Positions 25,150-33,849 are shown, numbered from the stretch's first letter. The stretch: 64,000 nucleotides of DNA from JAWLHU01 sp041690255 (GCA_041690255.1 JAWLHU010000017.1:1-64000), one strand, 5' to 3'. Numbers and translations are program-made. Notes: generated by a model from the letters alone, not told the origin.

Positions 25150-25274
25150 ACGTAGGACCTTAGCCCTATTTTGGGTCGCGGTACCATCGCGGTCAGGAGG
25201 AATCGACACGCCACCTGACGTAATACGGGAAGGTGGTATTAGGTGGTATTACACTCCGTCAGGGAGGAAGATCG

Positions 25275-25649
25275 GTGACCAAGAAGATCCTGATCGCAGA
25301 CGACAGTGAGGCCCTGCGTACCCTACTGCACGCTACCCTCCGCGACCCGCGCTACGAGATCATTCAGGCGTCGGGTGGGGTGCAGGCGCTCGCCTTGCGG
25401 GAGATGCATAAGCCGGATCTGGTCATCCTGGATGAGACCATTCCGGGAATTGGAGGCGTCGAGGTCTGCCGCATGATCAAGCGGAGTCCTGCCTCTTCGA
25501 ATACGCCCGTGATTCTGATGACCCAGAACGAAGCAGCCGGCCAATCGCTCGTACAGGAGGCGGGCGCCGATGTCCATATTACCAAGCCCTTCAGCCCACT
25601 GGGATTGCTGGGGACCGTTGAGCGGCTGCTCTCCTCGAAGGGGGACTGA
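25275..25649 (+). CDS. Stand-alone CheY-like receiver protein
   Basis: A 124-residue single receiver domain. It has the acidic pair (LIADDSEA), the phosphoacceptor Asp in LVILDETIPGIGG, the conserved Thr (VILMTQN) and Lys (ITKPFSP). There is no output domain. GTG 25275 has GGAGG seven bases upstream. It is six bases ahead of the HD-GYP gene, so the two are almost certainly co-transcribed. The receiver may control the phosphodiesterase in trans, in place of the usual receiver-HD-GYP fusion. The cognate kinase is not evident. Confidence 0.88.
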   Translation: MTKKILIADDSEALRTLLHATLRDPRYEIIQASGGVQALALREMHKPDLVILDETIPGIGGVEVCRMIKRSPASSNTPVILMTQNEAAGQSLVQEAGADVHITKPFSPLGLLGTVERLLSSKGD

Positions 25650-25654
25650 GACCG

Positions 25655-26485
25655 TTGATAGATGACCTGTCCGGCCTGACGCGCACCGAGTTGGAGGCGC
25701 AGGTCCGCTTCTGGCGCGAACAGAGCCTCCTCCTGGGGATGGACTTCGGTCAGGTTCGGCAACAACTGCGAGAGCAGGGCAGTGAACTGGAGATCATGCG
25801 GGCCCAACTGATCAGCTACGCAGAAGACCTGAACCGGGAGTACCAGTTGGAGCGGCAGCGGACTCAGGAGGTGGAATCGCTCCTCGTGGCCACTGTCGGC
25901 GCGCTGGCCAACTCCATCGAGGCCCGGGACCCGTACACCAGGGGCCACACCGACCGGGTGGCCCGCATTGCGCTGGCCATGTGTGCTCGCCTCGGCTGGG
26001 ACGAGAAGGAGATGCAGGTGGCGCGCATGGGCTCTCTCCTTCACGACATCGGCAAGATCGGTGTGCCCGACGCGATCCTCCGAAAGCCGGGACGGCTCGA
26101 TACCGAGGAATACGCCCTCATGAAGAAGCACCCGGAGATCGGCGCCCAGATCCTGCACGGAATCTCGGCCCTGTCGCCTGCGATCCCGTGGGTGATCGCT
26201 CATCACGAGCGGTGGGATGGCCGGGGCTATCCCCATGGACTGGCGGGAGAGGAGATTCCGCAGGCGGGTCGGATCCTGGCGATCGCGGACTCCTTTGATG
26301 CCATGACCAGCCGGCGGGCCTACCGGACCCAGGTTGCGCTGGATGAGGCGGCTGCCGAGGTGCGCGCGTGCGCCGGCACGCAGTTCGACCCGCATATGGC
26401 CGACCTCTTCCAGGAGATCTTCGCCGACGGGATCGTGGCGGCGGTACTCGATCTGGACCAGCGCTGGCACCTGCATGCCATATAG
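25655..26485 (+). CDS. HD-GYP domain phosphodiesterase
   Basis: A 276-residue protein. Residues 1-75 are a predicted coiled coil (LTRTELEAQVRFWREQS, REQGSELEIMRAQLISYAEDLNREYQLERQR). The HD-GYP domain follows with RDPYTRGHTDRVAR, LLHDIGKIGVPDAIL, HHERWDGRGYPHGLAGEEIP and LAIADSFDAMTSRRAYR. All metal-binding residues and the GYP motif are intact, so hydrolysis of c-di-GMP is expected. The start is TTG 25655 with GGGGGA nine bases upstream. It is paired with the receiver gene; the coiled coil could be the docking region. Confidence 0.92.
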   Translation: MIDDLSGLTRTELEAQVRFWREQSLLLGMDFGQVRQQLREQGSELEIMRAQLISYAEDLNREYQLERQRTQEVESLLVATVGALANSIEARDPYTRGHTDRVARIALAMCARLGWDEKEMQVARMGSLLHDIGKIGVPDAILRKPGRLDTEEYALMKKHPEIGAQILHGISALSPAIPWVIAHHERWDGRGYPHGLAGEEIPQAGRILAIADSFDAMTSRRAYRTQVALDEAAAEVRACAGTQFDPHMADLFQEIFADGIVAAVLDLDQRWHLHAI

Positions 26486-26681
26486 CGACCAGGGCGGCGG
26501 GATGTGAGTGCCCCGCCGCCCTTCTTGGGAAATTGCCACGGATTACCCTGAATTACACAGATGTATCGGATTAGTATCAGAACACGGCTCCCATATTCGA
26601 ACCCCGTGGTAAGTCCCGTGAAATGCATCACATGCATGTGAGGTATTCCGCAAGAGAATGTGAAATCTGTCGTAAGAGTTG

Positions 26682-26710
26682 TTGACACGGGTAGTTTAAC
26701 CCGGTAAAAT
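26682..26710 (+). promoter_or_regulatory. Sigma-A promoter of the ilv-leu operon
   Basis: A consensus TTGACA (26682-26687) and TAAAAT (26705-26710) with a 17-base spacer lie just before the structured leader. The spacer contains CGGGT-N6-ACCCG, a small inverted repeat that could bind a regulator. Confidence 0.8.
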
Positions 26711-26744
26711 GCAACTCAATATCCGAACTGCATAGCGAAACGGA

Positions 26745-26907
26745 AGTGTACCTAGGGTTCCGCACCGGCAACGGTGGTCAGGTCCAAGCGGTACAGCCCT
26801 GCAGAGCAGGGTACACCGTGGGTCCAAAACACCCCAGCGGCAAGTTCCGACACAACATCCTTGGGAGTACTGGGGAGAGGTGTCGAAACGGGTCCGGGGC
26901 TTTTTTT
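26745..26907 (+). promoter_or_regulatory. ykkC-class riboswitch, probably ppGpp type, with attenuator
   Basis: The leader holds ykkC-class landmarks in order: CTAGGGTTCCG, a small ACCGGCAACGGT hairpin, GGTCAGGTCCAAG, a CCCTGCAGAGCAGGG hairpin, ACACCGTGGGTCC and AAAACACCCCAGCGGCAAG. The ppGpp subtype (ykkC 2a) is known to precede branched-chain amino acid genes, which fits this site. The PRPP and guanidine subtypes are the alternatives. CACCCCAG at the aptamer's 3' end can pair with CTGGGG at 26869-26874, a plausible switching helix. A T7 tract at 26901 marks termination. The exact terminator stem was not resolved by eye. Confidence 0.72.
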
Positions 26908-26955
26908 GTTAGGCGACCATCGACCAGAAAGAACGAAATAGCCAGAACAGCGATG

Positions 26956-27225
26956 ACGGGACAAGTAGGGTCAGGGATCAAGAGCGAAAGAGAGCGGCTA
27001 GTTGCTGGAAACGCCGTGCCTTGCCTGACCGGAACCTCACCCCGTAGCTGCCCGACTGAACCCCCGGAGACGGGGCAGTAGGTCAGGGCCGGCCGTGGCG
27101 GCCGTTACTCACCACGAGGCCTTCCCCGCCAGGGGAGGGCGAAGTAGGGTGGTACCACGACAATGCTTGTCGTCCCTACCGCTCCGGAGTCCCAGTGACC
27201 CCGGGCGGTGGGGATTCTTTTTTTT
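26956..27225 (+). promoter_or_regulatory. T-box leader, leucine specifier
   Basis: Stem I is visible: ACGGG (26956) pairs with CCCGT (27041) and GGTCAGG (26969) with CCTGACC (27024). Between them is the specifier loop with the AGTA/GAA loop-E pattern. The codon after GAA-C is CTC (27036-27038) followed by A, so the matching tRNA is leucine. The AGAGAG/GCTGGAAA distal part is present. The T-box sequence AGGGTGGTACCACG is at 27146-27159. Uncharged tRNA-Leu should stabilise the antiterminator and switch on the ilv-leu genes. Confidence 0.92.
27173..27225 (+). terminator. T-box terminator
   Basis: TCCCTACCGC and GCGGTGGGGA form a 10-bp stem (one G-U pair), followed by TTCTTTTTTTT. Its 5' arm lies just after the T-box sequence, so it competes with the antiterminator. 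Confidence 0.88.
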
Positions 27226-27259
27226 CCGGGCACTGAACCAATCAAGGAGGTGGAATCGG

Positions 27260-27793
27260 GTGAAGCGCATCCTGGCGGTGCTGGTGGAGAACCATCCGGG
27301 TGTACTGGCACGGGTGGCGGGGCTGATTCGGCGGCGTGGGTTTAACATCGAGAGCCTTGCGGTCGGGGTGACCGACGACCCGAACATCTCCCGGATGACC
27401 CTGGTGGTTGAGGGCGACGAGCCCACGGTAAACCAGGTCTCCAAGCAGTTGGACAAGCTGATCGAAGTGCTGAGGGTGACCGACCTGGATTCGGAGCAGA
27501 CGGTTGCCCGGGAACTGGCCCTGATCAAGGTTTCCAGCGATCACATCCGCCGGCCCCAGATCCTCCAGCTGGCCTCGGTCTTCCGGGCCAACGTGGTGGA
27601 TGTGGGGAAGGAGGCGGTCACCATTGAGGTGACCGGGACCCATGACAAGGTGGAAGCCTTGATCAACCTGACGAGAGAGTTTGGGGTTCAAGAGGTGGTC
27701 CGCACGGGGATCATCGCCCTCGAAAGAGGAGCAGGCGCCATCAAGATGGATAGGGAGGACCACCTTTATGATCAAGATGTACTACGAGTCTGA
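27260..27793 (+). CDS. ilvN: Acetolactate synthase small (regulatory) subunit
   Basis: A 177-residue regulatory subunit of acetolactate synthase. The N-terminal ACT domain reads RILAVLVENHPGVLARVAGLIRRRGFNIESLAVG, the usual valine-binding region. The second domain has RELALIKVSS and LINLTREFGVQEVVRTG. Length is typical. GTG 27260 has AAGGAGG upstream. It is the first gene after the T-box. The catalytic partner ilvB is not adjacent but about 6.7 kb downstream at the end of the operon. The 3' end overlaps ilvC by 26 bases, implying coupling. Confidence 0.95.
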   Translation: MKRILAVLVENHPGVLARVAGLIRRRGFNIESLAVGVTDDPNISRMTLVVEGDEPTVNQVSKQLDKLIEVLRVTDLDSEQTVARELALIKVSSDHIRRPQILQLASVFRANVVDVGKEAVTIEVTGTHDKVEALINLTREFGVQEVVRTGIIALERGAGAIKMDREDHLYDQDVLRV

Positions 27794-28775
27794 TGCAAAC
27801 CTCGCTGCACTGGCCGGCAAGAAGATCGCCGTCATCGGCTTCGGCAGCCAGGGCCACGCCCACGCCCTCAACCTGAAGGAGTCCGGCATGAATGTGACCG
27901 TTGGCCTCCGCCCCGGTCGCCCGAGCTGGGCCCGGGCCGAGGCAGCCGGGCTGAAGGTCGCCACCGTCGCCGAGGCCTCCGAACAGGCCGATGTGATCAT
28001 GATCCTGATCAACGACGAGAAGCAGGGGGCGGTCTTCGAGGCGGAGATCAAGCCCTACCTGAAGCCCGGCAAGGCGATCGCCTTCGGCCACGGCTTTGCG
28101 GTCCACTTCGGCCAGGTCGCCCCGCCGAAGGATGTCGATGTCTTCATGATCGCTCCGAAGGGCCCGGGCCACCTGGTCCGCCGGCAGTACACCGAGGGCC
28201 AGGGCGTCCCCTGCCTCATGGCGGTCCATCAGGATGCCACCGGTCACTGTAAGGAGATCGCCCTCGCCTGGGCCAGGGGCATCGGCGGAACCCGGGCCGG
28301 CGTGATCGAGACCACCTTCAAGGAGGAGTGCGAGTCCGACCTCTTCGGTGAGCAGACCGTCCTCTGCGGCGGCGTCACCCAGCTGGTCAAGTACGGCTTC
28401 GAGACCTTGACCGAGGCCGGCTACGCCCCCGAGATCGCCTACTTTGAGTGCCTGCACGAGCTGAAGCTGATCGTGGACCTCATGTACGAGGGCGGTATGG
28501 CCTCCATGCGCTACTCGATCAGCGATACCGCTGAGTACGGCGATTACGTAAGCGGCCCGCGGGTCATCGGGCCGGAGGTGAAGGAGCGCATGAAGATGCT
28601 CCTCGGCGAGATCCAGGACGGCACCTTCGCCAAGAACTGGATCCTGGAAAACCAGGTTGGCCGGCCCCAGTTCACCGCTATGCGGCGGGCGAATGCGGAG
28701 CACTCGATCGAGAAGGTGGGCCGTGACCTCCGTGGCATGATGGCCTGGCTCCCGAAGCCCGTTGGCCCAATGTAA
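27768..28775 (+). CDS. ilvC: Ketol-acid reductoisomerase
   Basis: A 335-residue class I enzyme converting acetolactate and acetohydroxybutyrate to the dihydroxy acids with NADPH and Mg. It has the Rossmann motif IAVIGFGSQGHAHALNLKESG, the loop VGLRPGRPSWARAEA that sets cofactor choice, and FGHGFAVHFG and APKGPGH. The C-terminal knotted domain has ETTFKEECESDLFGEQTVLCGG and the Glu-rich metal ligands. GGAGG lies nine bases before the ATG. It overlaps ilvN and is followed by a strong hairpin before leuA, which could stabilise or trim the upstream mRNA. Confidence 0.97.
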   Translation: MIKMYYESDANLAALAGKKIAVIGFGSQGHAHALNLKESGMNVTVGLRPGRPSWARAEAAGLKVATVAEASEQADVIMILINDEKQGAVFEAEIKPYLKPGKAIAFGHGFAVHFGQVAPPKDVDVFMIAPKGPGHLVRRQYTEGQGVPCLMAVHQDATGHCKEIALAWARGIGGTRAGVIETTFKEECESDLFGEQTVLCGGVTQLVKYGFETLTEAGYAPEIAYFECLHELKLIVDLMYEGGMASMRYSISDTAEYGDYVSGPRVIGPEVKERMKMLLGEIQDGTFAKNWILENQVGRPQFTAMRRANAEHSIEKVGRDLRGMMAWLPKPVGPM

Positions 28776-28825
28776 GTGGCAGGGGGGCTCGCCCCCCCGC
28801 CACCCACCCCCCGTTTGCTGATGTC

Positions 28826-28858
28826 GGTGGTTGTGACGCACATGTCGTCACAACCACC
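28826..28858 (+). promoter_or_regulatory. Hairpin between ilvC and leuA
   Basis: GGTGGTTGTGACG and CGTCACAACCACC form a perfect 13-bp stem with a 7-base loop. There is no U-tract, so it is more likely an mRNA-processing or stability hairpin than a terminator. A GGGGGGC-TCG-CCCCCC-like stem precedes it. Confidence 0.65.
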
Positions 28859-28897
28859 TCCGAGAGCCAAAAGAAAGGCACAAGGAAGGTGATGGCG

Positions 28898-30469
28898 ATG
28901 ACGCGGCGGATTCAGTTCTTTGATACCACTCTGCGAGATGGTGAGCAGGCCCCCGGGTTCGGTATGACCGCGGAAGCGAAGCTGGAGGTGGCCAGGCAGC
29001 TTACGAGGCTTGGCGTCGATGTGATCGAGGCCGGCTTTCCCATCGCCTCACCGGGCGATTTTGCAGCCGTAAAGGCGATTGCCGACACGATCAAGGGCCC
29101 GACGATTGCCGGCCTGTCCCGGGCCAACGAGGCCGATATCACCCGGGCCTGGGAGGCGGTCAAGGGGGCGGCAAAACCCCGCATTCATACATTTATTGCC
29201 ACCTCACCGATCCACATGGAGCACAAGCTCCGCAAGAGCCCCGAAGAGGTGATCCGCTCCGCCCGAGAGGCGGTGGCCCTGGCCAAGTCCTTCGGCCCCG
29301 AGGTCGAGTTCTCCGCCGAGGATGCCACCCGCTCTGACTGGAACTTCCTCGTCCAGATCTTCACGGTAGCCGCCCGGGCCGGGGCGACGATCCTGAACGT
29401 GCCCGACACGGTAGGCTACACCACCCCGAAGGAGTACTACGATCTGATCCGTTTCCTGATCGATCGGGTGGATGCACCGGAGGGCGTGATCTTCTCCGTC
29501 CACTGCCACGATGATCTGGGCCTGGCGGTCGCCAACACACTGGCAGCGATTGAGGCCGGGGCGACCCAGGTGGAGTGCACGATCAACGGCATTGGCGAGC
29601 GGGCCGGCAACGCCGCCCTCGAGGAGATTGTCATGGCGCTCCACACCCGCAGGGACAGTTGGGGCATGGAGACCGGTATCAACACCCAGGAGATCTATCG
29701 GGCCTCCCGGTTGCTCCAGAACCTCACCGGAATCGGGGTGCAGCCGAACAAGGCGATCGTCGGGGCGAACGCCTTCGCCCACGAGTCCGGCATCCACCAG
29801 GATGGCATGTTGAAGCACAAGGAGACCTACGAGATCATGCGCCCCGAGGACGTGGGGGTGCCCGAGTCGGCCCTGGTCCTGGGGAAGCACTCCGGGCGGG
29901 CCGCCTTCCGGGCCCGGCTCCAGCACCTGGGCTACGCCCTGAACGAGCAGGAGATCGAATCCGCCTTCACCCGCTTCAAGGAGGTTGCCGACCGGAAGAA
30001 GTCGGTCACCGACAGCGACCTCGAAGCGATCGTGGGCGATGAGCAGGCCAATAAGACTGTCACGGAGGTGTGTCGCCTTGAGTCCTTCCAAGTCGTCTCG
30101 GGGAACCAATCTGCTCCCGCTGCCTCTGTTCGGCTCTACCGGGAGGGCGACCTCCGCCAGGAAGCGGCTTCCGGGGACGGCCCTGTGGAGGCCCTCTTCC
30201 ACGCCATCGACCGGGCGGCGGCGTTCGAGGGGCACCTCCTCGACTACCGGCTCAAAGCGGTTACTGGAGGCCAGGATGCCCTAGGCGAGGTGAACGTCCG
30301 GGTCCAGTCCGGCAACCGGATCGCCTGGGGGCGGGGCACATCGACCGATGTGATCGAAGCTTCGGCCCGGGCCTACATGAATGCCATGAACAAGATCCTC
30401 TCCGGGGCGGCGCTGCCGCTCTCCGATGACCCGGCCCCCGGCTGGCAGATGCGGGCTTACGGCGACTAA
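28898..30469 (+). CDS. leuA: 2-isopropylmalate synthase
   Basis: A 523-residue enzyme condensing acetyl-CoA with 2-ketoisovalerate, the first step of leucine synthesis. The TIM-barrel domain shows FFDTTLRDGEQAPG, VIEAGFPIASPGDF, VHCHDDLGLAVANTLAA with metal-binding His residues, and INGIGERAGNAALEE. The C-terminal leucine-sensing domain begins about residue 395 (LESFQVVSGNQ) and ends with GRGTSTDVIEASARAYMNAMN. ATG 28898 is preferred because AAGGAAGG lies eight bases upstream. leuB and leuCD are not in the window. Confidence 0.96.
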   Translation: MTRRIQFFDTTLRDGEQAPGFGMTAEAKLEVARQLTRLGVDVIEAGFPIASPGDFAAVKAIADTIKGPTIAGLSRANEADITRAWEAVKGAAKPRIHTFIATSPIHMEHKLRKSPEEVIRSAREAVALAKSFGPEVEFSAEDATRSDWNFLVQIFTVAARAGATILNVPDTVGYTTPKEYYDLIRFLIDRVDAPEGVIFSVHCHDDLGLAVANTLAAIEAGATQVECTINGIGERAGNAALEEIVMALHTRRDSWGMETGINTQEIYRASRLLQNLTGIGVQPNKAIVGANAFAHESGIHQDGMLKHKETYEIMRPEDVGVPESALVLGKHSGRAAFRARLQHLGYALNEQEIESAFTRFKEVADRKKSVTDSDLEAIVGDEQANKTVTEVCRLESFQVVSGNQSAPAASVRLYREGDLRQEAASGDGPVEALFHAIDRAAAFEGHLLDYRLKAVTGGQDALGEVNVRVQSGNRIAWGRGTSTDVIEASARAYMNAMNKILSGAALPLSDDPAPGWQMRAYGD

Positions 30470-30493
30470 CGCAGAGGAGGACACCTGGAGCGT

Positions 30494-31360
30494 ATGCAGA
30501 TCTATATCGATGGCAAGTGGTACCCGAAAGAAGAGGCGAAGATCTCAGTCTTCGATCACGGCTACCTATACGGCGACGGTGTCTTCGAGGGGATTCGGGC
30601 TTACAACGGCCGGGTCTGGAAGCTGACCGAGCACCTGGACCGGCTCTACGACTCGGCCAAGTCGATCCTCCTCAACATCCCCATCTCGTGGAAGGAGATG
30701 GAGGAGGCCACCCTGGAGACCCTGCGCCGGAACAACCTGCGCGATGCGTACATCCGCATTGTGGTCTCCCGGGGCTACGGCGACCTGGGGCTCGATCCGA
30801 ACAAGTGCCCCAGGGCGACGGTCGTGATCATCGCCGACTCGATCTCCCTCTTCCCGCCGGCGGTCTACAACGAGGGCATGAAGGTCGTCTCGGTCTCCAC
30901 CCGCCGCAATCCCGCGGACAGCCTCTCGCCGCAGATCAAGTCGCTCAACTACCTGAACGGCATCATGGCCAAGATCAGCGCCGTCACCCTCGGCTACCCC
31001 GAGGTGGTCATGCTGAACAAGGAGGGCTATGTCTGCGAGGGGACCGGAGACAACATCTTCATTATAAAGAAGGGGAAGATCATCACCCCGGCGCTTCACC
31101 TGGGGATTCTGCCCGGCATCACCCGGAACTCCGTCATGGAGATGGGCCGGGAGATGGGCTACGAGGTGCAGGAGGGGACCTTCACCCTCTTTGACCTCTA
31201 CACGGCCGATGAGTGCTTCCTGACCGGCACCGCCGCCGAGGTGGTCCCGGTGATCGAGGTGGACAAGCGCCTGATCGGGGCCGGCAAGCCCGGCGAGATC
31301 ACGTGGAAGTTGATCGAGCGCTTCCGCCAGCAGACCCAGACCATGGGCACGCCTATCTGA
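30494..31360 (+). CDS. ilvE: Branched-chain amino acid aminotransferase
   Basis: A 288-residue fold-type IV PLP enzyme, the last step of Val/Ile/Leu synthesis. Features are the N-terminal YIDGKWYPKEEAKISVFDHG, GDGVFEGIRAYNG, the probable PLP lysine in QIKSLNYLNGI, the phosphate-binding EGTGDNIFII, and GILPGITRNSVME. TGTAAEVVPV is also typical. Length matches bacterial IlvE. It lies 25 bases after leuA with GAGGAGG and GGAG upstream. D-amino-acid transaminase belongs to the same fold but is less likely given the context. Confidence 0.94.
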   Translation: MQIYIDGKWYPKEEAKISVFDHGYLYGDGVFEGIRAYNGRVWKLTEHLDRLYDSAKSILLNIPISWKEMEEATLETLRRNNLRDAYIRIVVSRGYGDLGLDPNKCPRATVVIIADSISLFPPAVYNEGMKVVSVSTRRNPADSLSPQIKSLNYLNGIMAKISAVTLGYPEVVMLNKEGYVCEGTGDNIFIIKKGKIITPALHLGILPGITRNSVMEMGREMGYEVQEGTFTLFDLYTADECFLTGTAAEVVPVIEVDKRLIGAGKPGEITWKLIERFRQQTQTMGTPI

Positions 31361-31401
31361 CACTGACCACCCGCTCACACACAGAGGGGAGTTCACGGTT
31401 C

Positions 31402-32007
31402 ATGAAGATCGCGATCATTCTGTTCGATGGTGTCGAGGAGCTTGACTTTGCTGGTCCGTACGAGGTCTTCTCCGATGTCGGTCAGGTCTACACGGTCGCC
31501 CCACAGAGAGAGATCAGGGGCGCCAACGGCCTGCGGGTCCTGGCGGACCACACCTTCGATGACGCCCCCGAGCCCGACGTGCTGGTGATTCCCGGCGGCC
31601 CGGTCACCCGGGAGAAGCCGGAGTCGCTGGCGGCGGCGGTCGCCTACGTGGCGAAGACCGCCCCGGCCTGCCGGGTGACGCTCACCGTCTGCACCGGCAG
31701 CTTCGTTGCGGCCCGGGCGGGCATTCTGGATGGTCGCTCGGTCACGACCCACTACCGCCGGCGGCATCTGCTGCAGGCGCAGTTCCCGGAGGTGCATGTC
31801 CGGTTCGCGCGGGTGGTGGTGGACGGCAAGATCATCTCGACCGCCGGCGTGGCGGCCGGGATCGATGGCGCCCTCTACACAGTCAGCCGGCTCTTCGATA
31901 TGGAGACGGCCCGCCAGATCGCCAAAGCGATCGAGTACCCGTGGCACTCCTCCCACGTGCTTCACGCACATGACCTGCACGACCACGAAGAGGCGATGCA
32001 CGGCTAG
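31402..32007 (+). CDS. DJ-1/PfpI family protein
   Basis: A 201-residue protein of the DJ-1/PfpI superfamily, close to the isocyanide-hydratase or AraC-N-terminal-like branch. It starts IAIILFDGVEELDFAGPYEVFS, has DVLVIPGGPVTREKP, and the nucleophilic elbow Cys in TVCTGSF. STAGVAAGIDGALYTVSRLF completes the fold. Activity in this branch varies (hydratase, glyoxalase-like or sensing). It is inserted between ilvE and ilvD with short spacers, so it is part of the operon; a link to branched-chain metabolism is not known. The His-rich tail (HVLHAHDLHDHEE) could bind metal. Confidence 0.85.
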   Translation: MKIAIILFDGVEELDFAGPYEVFSDVGQVYTVAPQREIRGANGLRVLADHTFDDAPEPDVLVIPGGPVTREKPESLAAAVAYVAKTAPACRVTLTVCTGSFVAARAGILDGRSVTTHYRRRHLLQAQFPEVHVRFARVVVDGKIISTAGVAAGIDGALYTVSRLFDMETARQIAKAIEYPWHSSHVLHAHDLHDHEEAMHG

Positions 32008-32033
32008 CCTCAACTCAGACAAGGGGGTTCCCC

Positions 32034-33704
32034 ATGCGCAGCGATACGATCAAGAAAGGCCATGACCGGGCGCCCCATCGGGCGCTGCTCAAGGCGACCG
32101 GCGTCACCGACGCCGACATGGGGAAGCCGTTCATCGGCATTGCCAACAGCTATATCGACATTGTGCCGGGTCACGTCCACTTGAAAGAGTTTGGCGACCT
32201 GGTGAAGGAGGCCGTCCGCGCGGCGGGCGGCGTTCCTTTTCTCTTCAATACCATTGGGGTGGATGACGGCATTGCGATGGGCCACATCGGGATGCGGTAC
32301 AGCCTCCCATCACGCGAACTGATTGCGGATGCGGTCGAGACGGTGATCGAGGCGCATCAACTGGATGCCATGATCTGCATTCCGAACTGTGACAAGATCA
32401 CGCCGGGTATGCTGATGGCGGCCATGCGGATCAATGTCCCGACGATCTTTGTCTCCGGTGGCCCCATGGCGGCCGGTCGGCTGGCGGATGGGACGAAGGC
32501 GGATCTGATCTCGGTCTTTGAAGGGGTCGGCGCCCACGCCAGGGGGGCTCTCTCCGACGAGGGTCTGAAGGAGTTGGAGGACAACGCCTGCCCGACCTGC
32601 GGTTCCTGTTCCGGCATGTTCACCGCCAACTCGATGAACTGCCTCTGTGAGGCCCTGGGGCTGGCCCTGCCGGGCAACGGCACGGCGCTTGCGCTCTCGG
32701 CTGAGCGGGAGGAACTGGCCCGGCAGGCGGCCCGGCGGATCGTGGAGATGGCATCGGCCGGCGGCCCCCGCCCCCGGGAGATCGTGACCATGGAGGCGCT
32801 GGACAACGCCTTCGCCCTGGATATTGCCATGGGTGGATCGACCAATACGGTATTGCACACCCTGGCGATCGCCAACGAGGGGGAGATCGACTACCCGCTG
32901 GAGCGGATCAACCAGCTCTCGGCCCGGGTGCCCTATATCTGCAAGGTCTCCCCGGCGACGATGGACGTGCATATTGAAGATGTCCACGCTGCCGGCGGGA
33001 TCATGGCGATCCTTCGCGAGCTTTCCATGAAGGATGGGACGCTGCATCCGGATTGTGTGACGGTATCGGGGAAGACGATCGGGGAGCAGTATGGCGAGGC
33101 TTCGAATCGAAACCCGAGGGTGATTCGGAGCGTGGAGGAGCCCTTCTCGGCGACCGGCGGTCTGGCGATGCTCTTCGGGAATCTCGCCCCGGATGGGGCG
33201 GTGCTGAAGGTCGGGGCGGTCGATCCATCGATCCGGGTCTTTACCGGAAAGGCGATCTGCTTTGAGTCGCAGGAGGAGGCGCTGATCGGCATCTTCGGGG
33301 GGAAGGTCGAGGCCGGCCACGTGGTGGTGATCCGCTACGAGGGGCCGAAGGGCGGGCCGGGCATGCCGGAGATGCTCTCCCCGACCAGTGCGATCGTGGG
33401 GATGGGGCTCGGCAAGGATGTGGCCCTGATCACCGATGGGCGCTTCTCGGGTGGAACCCGCGGGATCTGCCTGGGGCATATCAGCCCGGAGGCAGCCGAG
33501 GGCGGGCCGATCGGCCTCATCCAGGACGGGGACACGATCACGATCGATATCCCGGGCCGGCGGTTGAGTCTGGAGGTCTCGCCGGAGGAGCTGGCCCGCC
33601 GGGCGACGGGCTGGGTGAAGCCGGGGCCGAAGGTGACGAAGGGCTGGCTGGGGCGGTACGCCCGGCTGGTGACGAGTGCGAATACGGGTGCGGTGCTCCG
33701 GTAG
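32034..33704 (+). CDS. ilvD: Dihydroxy-acid dehydratase
   Basis: A 556-residue Fe-S enzyme that dehydrates dihydroxy acids to the 2-keto acids in valine and isoleucine synthesis. Cluster ligands are visible in CIPNCDKITPGM and CPTCGSCSGMFTANSMNCL. The family block GGSTNTVLH and the C-terminal DGRFSGGTRGICLGHISPEA are intact. Length is standard. AAGGGGG lies six bases before the ATG. It is followed by about 775 bases of repeats before ilvB. Confidence 0.97.
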   Translation: MRSDTIKKGHDRAPHRALLKATGVTDADMGKPFIGIANSYIDIVPGHVHLKEFGDLVKEAVRAAGGVPFLFNTIGVDDGIAMGHIGMRYSLPSRELIADAVETVIEAHQLDAMICIPNCDKITPGMLMAAMRINVPTIFVSGGPMAAGRLADGTKADLISVFEGVGAHARGALSDEGLKELEDNACPTCGSCSGMFTANSMNCLCEALGLALPGNGTALALSAEREELARQAARRIVEMASAGGPRPREIVTMEALDNAFALDIAMGGSTNTVLHTLAIANEGEIDYPLERINQLSARVPYICKVSPATMDVHIEDVHAAGGIMAILRELSMKDGTLHPDCVTVSGKTIGEQYGEASNRNPRVIRSVEEPFSATGGLAMLFGNLAPDGAVLKVGAVDPSIRVFTGKAICFESQEEALIGIFGGKVEAGHVVVIRYEGPKGGPGMPEMLSPTSAIVGMGLGKDVALITDGRFSGGTRGICLGHISPEAAEGGPIGLIQDGDTITIDIPGRRLSLEVSPEELARRATGWVKPGPKVTKGWLGRYARLVTSANTGAVLR

Positions 33705-33786
33705 GCCGTGCCGTTGGGGGCGGCTACGTTTGGGGTTACTCGCCAGCCCTCGCTAGTCGCCAACGGGCGCTAAGCTCAGGTAGGGT

Positions 33787-33849
33787 CCGCCAACATCGGA
33801 AACCGTTGTTGGGGCCGGGAGTCGGGCTACGCACCCCCGATGTTGGCGG
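33787..33849. repeat. Inverted repeat after ilvD
   Basis: CCGCCAACATCGG (33787-33799) and CCGATGTTGGCGG (33837-33849) are perfect inverted 13-mers with a 37-base loop. It may fold in the transcript; no T-tract follows. Confidence 0.7.

Noticed and set aside
25150..25274. Possible riboswitch before the receiver gene (duplicated GGTGGTATTA)
   Set aside because: Only a 10-base tandem duplication is seen; no known RNA motif or terminator follows.
26575..26625. tRNA-like GGGGTTCGAAT stretch on the minus strand
   Set aside because: No acceptor stem, anticodon arm or correct spacing could be built around it.
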